In this document: in pieces, positions 1-5,673 of the stretch
Layout of the letters: every line of letters begins with the position of its first letter
Position numbering within the stretch: position 1 is the stretch's first letter
Source of the DNA: an uncultured Bacteroidia bacterium
GTDB taxonomy: Bacteria > Bacteroidota > Bacteroidia > Bacteroidales > UBA932
Assembly (NCBI GenBank): GCA_902768985.1
Contig: CACXNA010000002.1
Location: 124,001-188,000 of the forward strand
Direction: 5' to 3'
DNA: 64,000 nt
The notes under the pieces: generated by a model
Database searches by the model: none
Seen by the model: the letters and a program-made list of their open reading frames with translations, nothing else
What the model was told of the DNA's origin: nothing
Program-made: the position numbers and the translations under genes

Positions 1-1269
1 ATCTTCCGCATCCACACACTCCTGCAGGGCCTTCTTCAGCTCGCGGGTGGACACCTCCTCGCCTTCCTTGTTCTCCATGCCTTCGGAGAAGAAATACTTC
101 AGCGGGAAGATGCCGAAATGCGTCTCGATGTATTTGCTGTTGACCACGCGGGAGATGGTGGAGATGTCGAATCCGGTCCGTTCGGCGATGTCCTTGAGGA
201 CCATCGGCTTGAGGTCGGCCTCGTCGCCGGACACGAAGTAGTCGTGCTGGTAGTTCAGGATCTCCGTCATGGTCCGGTTCAGCGTGTTCTGGCGCTGCTT
301 GAGCGCCTCCACGAACCACTTGGCGGAGTCGAGCTTCTGCCGCACGAAGGTCGCGGCCTCCTTCTGGGCGCGCTCCGAGGAGCCCTTCGCCTCGAGGAGC
401 AGGTCCGCGTATTTCTTGTTGACGCGCAGCTCCGGCACGGAGAAGCGCGGCATGGTGAAGGACAGCTCACCGTCGTGCTCCTCGAGCACGAAGTCCGGCA
501 CGATCTGCTGCGCCTGGTCGGTGTAGGTGTAGTCCACCTCCCCGCCCGGCGCGGGATTGAGCTTGACGATGCGGGCCATCGCCCCCTTCAGATCCGCCTC
601 GGACAGGCCCAGGCGGGACATGATCTTCTGGAAATGCTTGTTCGAGAACTCCTGGAAATAATCCTCCAGGATGCGCTCGGCGTTGACCGTGTCGGGCGTC
701 TGCTTCATGGACTTGAGCTGCAGCAGCAGGCACTCCCGCAGGTCGCGGGCGCCCACGCCGGCGGGGTCGAAGTCCTGGATCACCTTGAGCATCTCCAGCA
801 CTTCCTCGGCCGTGGTGCTGATGCCGGCCCGGAAGGCCATGTCATCCACCAGCGACTCGATGTCGCGCCGCAGGTAGCCGTCCTCGTCGAGCGAGCCGAT
901 GATGAACGACGCCACGGCGTACTGCTCGGGCGTGAGGTTGCGGTAGCCGAGCTGGTCCATCAGGCTCTGGGTGAAGCTCTGGCGCACCGAGAAAGTATTG
1001 TATTCGGGCCTGGGGTCCTTGCCCCAGTTGTTGACGCGCGTCTTGTAGGCAGGGATATCGCCCTCGTCCGTGATCTCGTCCAGCGAGACGTCCTTGGCCT
1101 CTTCGGCCTTCTCGGGATCGGGCGTGTCGTCCAGCACAGGGTTCTCCTCCAGCTCCGCACGAATCCGCTGCTCGAGCTCCTGGATGGGAAGTTCGATCAG
1201 TTTGATCGTCTGGATCTGCAGCGGAGAGAGCTTCTGCTGCTGTTTGAGTTCGAGTCCCTGCTTGATCAT
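1..1269 (-). CDS. rpoN: RNA polymerase sigma-54 factor, cut by window edge
   Basis: Sigma-54 factor that directs RNA polymerase to -24/-12 promoters and needs an AAA+ activator. The first 423 codons are visible, and the reading frame is still open at position 1. The N-terminal activator-interacting region is glutamine-rich with QKLSPLQIQTIKLIELP near residue 15. A core-binding region follows, then the DNA-binding region with the helix-turn-helix KDIAERTGFDISTISRVV and the hallmark FPLKYFFS. The C-terminal RpoN box must lie beyond the window. The ATG at 1269 sits 2 bp after the stop of the SPOR gene, so the two are probably co-transcribed. Family identity is very secure. Confidence 0.97.
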   Translation of the reverse strand, partial: MIKQGLELKQQQKLSPLQIQTIKLIELPIQELEQRIRAELEENPVLDDTPDPEKAEEAKDVSLDEITDEGDIPAYKTRVNNWGKDPRPEYNTFSVRQSFTQSLMDQLGYRNLTPEQYAVASFIIGSLDEDGYLRRDIESLVDDMAFRAGISTTAEEVLEMLKVIQDFDPAGVGARDLRECLLLQLKSMKQTPDTVNAERILEDYFQEFSNKHFQKIMSRLGLSEADLKGAMARIVKLNPAPGGEVDYTYTDQAQQIVPDFVLEEHDGELSFTMPRFSVPELRVNKKYADLLLEAKGSSERAQKEAATFVRQKLDSAKWFVEALKQRQNTLNRTMTEILNYQHDYFVSGDEADLKPMVLKDIAERTGFDISTISRVVNSKYIETHFGIFPLKYFFSEGMENKEGEEVSTRELKKALQECVDAED

Positions 1270-1271
1270 CG

Positions 1272-1823
1272 CTACAACTCAGCAGGCAGGTCGGCGGGGC
1301 GGGTGTCCGCCCGGCCGATGGTGGGATACTTGAAGCGTTCCCGGACGATGAAAGCGTCCGGGAAATCCCCCTTGATCCGCTGCAGCAGGGCCTCGGCCTC
1401 CAGGCGCGTGCGGAAGTTGCCCACCGTCACCTTGAAATTCGGGGAGGCGAAGCTGCGGTAGGCCTGGATGTGGGGGTAGAGTGCGTTGAAACGGCGGATC
1501 ACGGCGGAGGATTCCTCGCGCGCCGTCCGGGTGCTCGCGAAATAGAGCCGGATCCGGAAGCCGTTGTACTGCTTGTCGGCATTGGCCGCCACCTGCTTGT
1601 TCAGCGCGGCGCGCACGGCCGGCGTCTGGCGCACCACCACCTGCTCGGGCAGGGCCGAGAAGATGTCGCGCCCCAGCAGCGTGGAGTCCACCTGGACCTC
1701 TTCGCCGGCGTGCTCGATCTCGCTCGAGATCTCCTCCGTCGCGTTCTGCGCCCGGAGCGCGGGAGCGCCCAGGAGCAGCAGGGCCAGGAGCCAGAACAGT
1801 TTATTCAGTCGTTGTAATCTCAT
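1272..1823 (-). CDS. SPOR-domain exported protein
   Basis: 183-residue exported protein. Residues 1-26 form a signal peptide ending in ALRAQ. The middle part carries a VRAALNKQVA segment. Residues ~95-170 look like a SPOR domain (FRIRLYFASTRTAREES, then FKVTVGNFRTRLEAEALLQ), a fold that binds denuded peptidoglycan glycan strands. A role in cell-envelope or division-site biology is inferred from the domain only. The start overlaps the end of the upstream lipoprotein gene by 23 bp and the stop is 2 bp from rpoN, which indicates a translationally coupled operon. Confidence 0.8.
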   Translation of the reverse strand: MRLQRLNKLFWLLALLLLGAPALRAQNATEEISSEIEHAGEEVQVDSTLLGRDIFSALPEQVVVRQTPAVRAALNKQVAANADKQYNGFRIRLYFASTRTAREESSAVIRRFNALYPHIQAYRSFASPNFKVTVGNFRTRLEAEALLQRIKGDFPDAFIVRERFKYPTIGRADTRPADLPAEL

Positions 1824-2304
1824 CGTTCTCTGTGTCGGGTTTGCTGAGCAGGCTGCTCAGCGGGATATCCAATATTTCAATATTCTTGCCAAGGCCGCCG
1901 CGGGCGGCCACCCGGGCGAATATGCTGAAGGTAACATCCTCATAGCTCGCATTCTTCCCCAGGAGGCGGAGCAGCCGCAGGGGCTTGAATCCTTCGGAGA
2001 AATTGCCCTGCAGCGGGATCCGGTACAGCTGGTCGCTGTGGGCGGGCACCATCAGCTGATGGGCGCGGACCGCCAGCGCTTCCTGTCCCTGGAACTTCGC
2101 CACGGCGGTGACGTCCGTGAGTTCAAACCCGATGGTCGGATTGTGGATGCCCACCTCCATCAGGACGGAAACGCCGTTGAAGCCTTCCGGCGTGATGGAA
2201 ATCAGCCGCACCGAGTTGACGCTGATGTCTTTGATGCCATTCCCCTTACAGCCTGAAAGCAGCAGGAGCGGGATAAGCAGCAGCAATAAGGATAATTTCT
2301 TCAT
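1801..2304 (-). CDS. LEA-type lipoprotein
   Basis: 167-residue predicted lipoprotein. The start is taken at the ATG at 2304 (MKKLSLLLLLIPLLLLSGC) because it begins a clean lipobox signal peptide with Cys at residue 19; a GTG 24 bases upstream would add a charged extension. The rest resembles a LEA-type-2 (LEA14/WHy-like) beta-sandwich: ISITPEGFNGVSVLMEVGIHN followed by the NPTIGFELTDVTA pattern. Such proteins are common in Bacteroidota and have no fixed function. First gene of the lipoprotein-SPOR-rpoN run; a -7 box lies 24 bases upstream. Confidence 0.7.
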   Translation of the reverse strand: MKKLSLLLLLIPLLLLSGCKGNGIKDISVNSVRLISITPEGFNGVSVLMEVGIHNPTIGFELTDVTAVAKFQGQEALAVRAHQLMVPAHSDQLYRIPLQGNFSEGFKPLRLLRLLGKNASYEDVTFSIFARVAARGGLGKNIEILDIPLSSLLSKPDTENDEITTTE

Positions 2305-2327
2305 GCGCGTATAAATATTATATCCCA

Positions 2328-2335
2328 CAAAGATA
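2328..2335 (-). promoter_or_regulatory. -7 box for LEA lipoprotein operon
   Basis: CAAAGATA on plus reads TATCTTTG on minus, matching the Bacteroidota -7 consensus TAnnTTTG. It lies 23 bases before the ATG at 2304, so the lipoprotein-SPOR-rpoN run probably starts here and not at miaB. Confidence 0.55.
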
Positions 2336-2365
2336 AGAAAAATCTCTATCTTAAACTACTCCGGC

Positions 2366-2453
2366 TCTCGGAACCAAAAATAGCCAAAAACGGCGCCGAC
2401 AGCAATTATAAAACCTGGGTCGGCGCCAAAATAGGCATTTATCGGTTCCGAGA
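2366..2453. repeat. Nested palindromic element, locus A
   Basis: Outer arms TCTCGGAACC (2366-2375) and GGTTCCGAGA (2444-2453) enclose inner arms GGCGCCGAC (2392-2400) and GTCGGCGCC (2419-2427). Both spacers between outer and inner arms are exactly 16 bases and both contain AAAATAGSCA in the same orientation. The right outer arm ends at base 2453, next to the miaB stop codon (2454-2456). It has no T-run, so a simple terminator is unlikely. Confidence 0.7.
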
Positions 2454-3758
2454 TCAGACCAGTTCGCAGAGCAGCGTAGCCTGCGTACAGTCTTTCACGA
2501 TGACATCCACGAGGTCGCCGGCACGGTGCGCCGTGTCCGGCCAGACGCACATTTTGTTCTGGCTGTTGCGCCCGCAGAGCTCGGCGGGATTGCGCTTGGA
2601 CGGACCCTCGACGAGGACCTGGAAGGTCTTTCCCAGGTCGCGGCGGTTGCTCTCGAGCGAGAGGCGGTTCTGCAGGGCGATGATCTCTTCGAGGCGGCGG
2701 GTCTTGACCTCCGGCGGCACGTCGTCGGGGTATTTCTTTGCGGCGAGCGTCCCCGGCCGCTCGGAATACTGGAACATGAAGGCGGCGTCGAAGCCGACGG
2801 CCTCGAAGAGGCTCAGCGTGTCGCGGTGGTCATCCTCCGTCTCGGAGCAGAAACCCGCAATCACGTCGGTGGAGAGGGCGCAGTCGGGCATCAGCGAGCG
2901 GATTTTCGCGACGCGCTCCAGGTAGCCTTCCCGCGTGTAGCGGCGGCGCATCTTCTCCAGCATCCGGTCGGAGCCGGACTGGACCGGCAGGTGGATGTGG
3001 CGGCAGATGTTCGGGTGCGAGGCCATCGTCTCCAGCACGGCGTCGGAGATGTCCTGCGGGTTGGAGGTCGAGAAACGAATGCGCAGCGCCGGGACGGACT
3101 CGGCCACGAGGGCCAGCAGGCCGGCGAAATCGAGCTCGCCGACGCGGTAGGAGTCCACGTTCTGCCCCAGCAGGGTGATTTCCTTGTAGCCGTCCGTCGC
3201 GCATTGGCAGGCCTCGCGCACAATGGTGTGCGGGTCGCGGCTGCGCTCGGCGCCGCGGGTGTATGGGACCACGCAGTAGGAGCAGACATTGTTGCAGCCG
3301 CGCATGATGGAGATGAAGGCGGACACGCCGTTCTTGTCCACGCGCACCGGCGCGATGTCGCCGTAGGTCTCCTCGCGGGAAAGGAGAACGTCGATCTGCG
3401 GGTGGCCCTGCGTCGCGGCGGCGAGCAGGCGCGGCAGGCTGCGGTAGGCGTCCGGCCCGGCCACGATGTCCACCTTGCCCGACTCCAGGAGGGCGTCCTT
3501 GAGGCGCTCGGCCATGCAGCCGAGGATGCCCACGACCACGCCCGGGCGCTTTTTGCGCTGGAAGTTGAACTGCTCGATGCGGCCCCAGATGCGCTGCTCG
3601 GCGTTGTCCCGCACGGAGCAGGTGTTGGCGAGGATCACGTCGGCGTCCGCCATTTCCTCGGTGCGTTCATACCCTTCTTTGCCGAGGATGGAGAAGACCA
3701 CCTCGGTGTCGGCCACGTTCATCTGGCAGCCGTAAGTCTCGATGTACAGCTTTTTCAT
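2454..3758 (-). CDS. miaB: tRNA-2-methylthio-N6-dimethylallyladenosine synthase
   Basis: Radical-SAM methylthiotransferase that converts i6A37 to ms2i6A37 in tRNAs reading UNN codons. From the ATG at 3758 it has 434 residues. The N-terminal UPF0004 domain carries three cysteines (C11 in YGCQMN, C47 in NTCSVR, C81 in LGCMAE) for the auxiliary Fe-S cluster. The radical-SAM triad is C155, C159, C162 (CNNVCSYC). A C-terminal TRAM-like domain follows (VEGPSKRNPAELCGRNSQNK). A TTG 12 bases upstream is in frame, but the ATG gives the typical MKKLYIETYGCQMN start and sits close to a -7 box at 3768-3775. Confidence 0.96.
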   Translation of the reverse strand: MKKLYIETYGCQMNVADTEVVFSILGKEGYERTEEMADADVILANTCSVRDNAEQRIWGRIEQFNFQRKKRPGVVVGILGCMAERLKDALLESGKVDIVAGPDAYRSLPRLLAAATQGHPQIDVLLSREETYGDIAPVRVDKNGVSAFISIMRGCNNVCSYCVVPYTRGAERSRDPHTIVREACQCATDGYKEITLLGQNVDSYRVGELDFAGLLALVAESVPALRIRFSTSNPQDISDAVLETMASHPNICRHIHLPVQSGSDRMLEKMRRRYTREGYLERVAKIRSLMPDCALSTDVIAGFCSETEDDHRDTLSLFEAVGFDAAFMFQYSERPGTLAAKKYPDDVPPEVKTRRLEEIIALQNRLSLESNRRDLGKTFQVLVEGPSKRNPAELCGRNSQNKMCVWPDTAHRAGDLVDVIVKDCTQATLLCELV

Positions 3759-3767
3759 TTCGTGCCG

Positions 3768-3775
3768 CAAAGATA
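3768..3775 (-). promoter_or_regulatory. -7 box for miaB
   Basis: CAAAGATA on plus is TATCTTTG on minus, ending 9 bases before the miaB ATG at 3758. This predicts a 5' leader of only a few bases. Confidence 0.6.
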
Positions 3776-3795
3776 GAGAAAAATCCCATTACCTG

Positions 3796-3872
3796 TAAAA
3801 TTCGTATTTTTAAGCGGGGCAGATACGAATTTTATCGTTTTATACGATTTTTAAGCGTATCCTTGCCCCGCT
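3796..3872. repeat. Interlocked inverted repeats before radC
   Basis: Arm pair 1 is TAAAATTCGTAT (3796-3807) with ATACGAATTTTA (3823-3834). Arm pair 2 is AGCGGGGCA (3813-3821) with TGCCCCGCT (3864-3872), the latter touching the radC ATG at 3873. The left arm of pair 2 lies inside the loop of pair 1, so the two stems interlock. A small hairpin ATCGT/ACGAT (3834-3848) and a direct repeat TTTTTAAGCG (3807-3816, 3848-3857) are also present. Confidence 0.7.
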
Positions 3873-4559
3873 ATGGGTATCAAGGATCTCCGCGCGGATG
3901 AAAGGCCGCGCGAAAAGATGCTCGCCCGCGGAGCGGGGAGCCTCAGTGACGGCGAGTTGCTCGCCGTCTTGCTGCGCAGCGGCAACCGGGACTGCAGCGC
4001 GCTGGACCTGGCGCGACAGCTGCTGGACCTCGCGGACGGCCGCCTGAGCGCGTTGTTCAACCTTCCGCAGGACCGAATGCTGTCCCTGCCCGGCGTCGGG
4101 CCGGGCAAGGCGGCGAGCGTCCTGGCGGCCTTCGAGCTGGGCCGCCGTTTCCTGCAGGAATCCTCTACCGTCGTCAAGAGCCCCGTGCTCACGGCCCGGC
4201 GGGTGCATGAGCTCATGCTCCCGCAACTCAAGGGCCTGCAGCACGAGGAGTGCTGGGTGCTCTTCCTGAACGATCACCAGTACCTGGTCGGGAAGCTGCG
4301 CATCAGCTCCGGCGGCGGCAATTCCACGACGATGGACATCCGGCAGATCATCCGCGCCGCCCTGGACAAGGGCGCGAGCGCCCTCATCCTCGTGCACAAC
4401 CACCCCAGCGGCAACCCCACGCCCGGTCCGGCCGACATCCGCCGCACGGAGGAGCTCCGCAAGGGCGTGGCGACCGTCGGCCTGACCCTCCTGGACCACG
4501 TCGTCTTCGCCGACGACGCCTGCTTCTCCTTCTCCGACGACCGGATGTACCGGGTATGA
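3873..4559 (+). CDS. radC: RadC-family JAB-domain protein
   Basis: 228-residue RadC/JAB protein. An N-terminal helix-hairpin-helix segment (LPGVGPGKA, residues 72-80) precedes a JAB/MPN metalloprotease-like domain. The JAMM metal motif is complete: H175 and H177 in VHNHPSG and D188 in PGPAD. Despite the name, a direct DNA-repair role for RadC is not established, and its biochemical activity is unknown. The start at 3873 is the only one giving the usual IKDLRADERPREK opening. The start codon abuts the right arm of an unusual inverted repeat. Confidence 0.9.
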   Translation: MGIKDLRADERPREKMLARGAGSLSDGELLAVLLRSGNRDCSALDLARQLLDLADGRLSALFNLPQDRMLSLPGVGPGKAASVLAAFELGRRFLQESSTVVKSPVLTARRVHELMLPQLKGLQHEECWVLFLNDHQYLVGKLRISSGGGNSTTMDIRQIIRAALDKGASALILVHNHPSGNPTPGPADIRRTEELRKGVATVGLTLLDHVVFADDACFSFSDDRMYRV

Positions 4560-4570
4560 TGTTTTTTTCT

Positions 4571-4578
4571 TAATTTTG
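4571..4578 (+). promoter_or_regulatory. -7 box for the Fur-family gene
   Basis: TAATTTTG matches TAnnTTTG and ends 6 bases before the ATG at 4585, predicting a leaderless or nearly leaderless mRNA. It begins 11 bases after the radC stop codon. Confidence 0.5.
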
Positions 4579-4584
4579 CAAGGT

Positions 4585-5010
4585 ATGCACACGCACGACG
4601 AGAATCCGCTAACCCTGATGCAGGAGCACGGCATCAAGCTGACCGCGAACCGCATCCTCATCCTGAAGACCCTCCTCCAGGCGGGCCGCCCGCTCTCCAT
4701 GACGGAGATCGAGACGGCGCTGGAATCGGTAGATAAGTCTATTATTTCCAGGACTTTGTCGAATTTCCGCGAGCATCATCTGCTGCACACCGTCTCCGCG
4801 GAAGACGGCGTCCGCTACGAGGTCTGCCACTGCGCGGACGAGGAGCAGGATGACGACCGGCACGTGCATTTCCACTGCGAGGTCTGCGGCCGGACCCTCT
4901 GCCTGGAAGACATTCCCATCCCGCCCGTGCTGCTGCCCCCGGGCTATTGCGCCGAGAACGTCGAGTACATGGTGCACGGGGTCTGCCCCGCCTGCGCGGG
5001 GAAACGATAG
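4585..5010 (+). CDS. Fur-family transcriptional regulator
   Basis: 141-residue metal- or peroxide-responsive repressor of the Fur superfamily. The N-terminal winged helix spans residues ~10-80 (LTANRILILKTLLQAGRPLS, then SRTLSNFREHHLLH). The C-terminal dimerisation domain has two CxxC pairs, C98/C101 in HFHCEVC and C134/C137 in VCPAC, the usual structural zinc site. A histidine-rich stretch before the first pair (DDRHVHFH) fits a regulatory metal site. Subtype (Fur, Zur or PerR) cannot be decided from sequence. The ATG at 4585 is chosen over an in-frame TTG at 4576 because the latter lies inside the predicted -7 box. Confidence 0.88.
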   Translation: MHTHDENPLTLMQEHGIKLTANRILILKTLLQAGRPLSMTEIETALESVDKSIISRTLSNFREHHLLHTVSAEDGVRYEVCHCADEEQDDDRHVHFHCEVCGRTLCLEDIPIPPVLLPPGYCAENVEYMVHGVCPACAGKR

Positions 5011-5076
5011 TTTTCTAAAAGCTGGGCGATCCGCTATTTGTAGATCTCTGCCAGCTTGGCGGCGAGCGCCAGGGCG

Positions 5077-5673
5077 CTAGTCTTCCCCCGCCTTCAGGTC
5101 TTCGATCATCGCCTTGGCGCGGCGGATGCGGGTGCGGACCGTGTTGAGTTCCATGCCGAGTTCCTCGGCGATTTCCTTGTACTGCAGGCCGTCCAGCAGG
5201 CGCATCCGCGCGATGGTGCGGTACAGGTCGGGCAGGCCCTCGATGTAGGCCTCGAGCTTTTCGGCGTCTTCCTCCTCGACGATCTGCTCCAGGGGCGTCG
5301 CCGCCTCGTCGCCCAGCACGTCGATGATGGCGCCGCTGTGGTCGTTCTCCTTGTCCAGCGAGACCAGGCGGCTGCGGGCGCGCGTCTCGGCGTCGATGGT
5401 GTCGAGCGCCGTGTTGTGCGCGATGGTGCGGAGCCAGGTCGAGAACTGGCTCTTGGACGGGTCGAAGGAGGAGATCTGCCGGAACGCTTTCTCGAAGCTG
5501 CGCGAGCAGATGTCGTCGATGTAGAAGTCGTCCAGGTACTTCATCGCCCCCTTCAGGTAGGCGCGAAGGCTGCCGATGTGGGTGTCCCACAACTCGGTGA
5601 AGGCGGTGCCGTCGCCGATGATCGCCCGGCGGACCAGTTCGTCAGTGGGCTTCAAGCCAGGTTTTTCCATCAT
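5077..5673 (-). CDS. ECF-type RNA polymerase sigma factor
   Basis: 198-residue sigma-70 family factor of the extracytoplasmic-function type. Region 2 spans ~15-85 (AFTELWDTHIGSLRAYL, then WLRTIAHNTALDTID) and region 4 spans ~130-190 (GLPDLYRTIARMRLLDGLQY with the helix-turn-helix KEIAEELGMELNTVRTRIRR). No anti-sigma gene is adjacent. Its start (ATGATG at 5668-5673) overlaps the end of polA by 32 bp, so the two may be coupled. After the stop at 5077, another frame runs on with protein-like sequence to 5037 (see findings). Confidence 0.92.
   Translation of the reverse strand: MMEKPGLKPTDELVRRAIIGDGTAFTELWDTHIGSLRAYLKGAMKYLDDFYIDDICSRSFEKAFRQISSFDPSKSQFSTWLRTIAHNTALDTIDAETRARSRLVSLDKENDHSGAIIDVLGDEAATPLEQIVEEEDAEKLEAYIEGLPDLYRTIARMRLLDGLQYKEIAEELGMELNTVRTRIRRAKAMIEDLKAGED

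Noticed and set aside
118-1461. 447-codon plus-strand frame opposite rpoN
   Set aside because: Low-diversity Leu/Val/Arg/His composition and a clear sigma-54 on the other strand.
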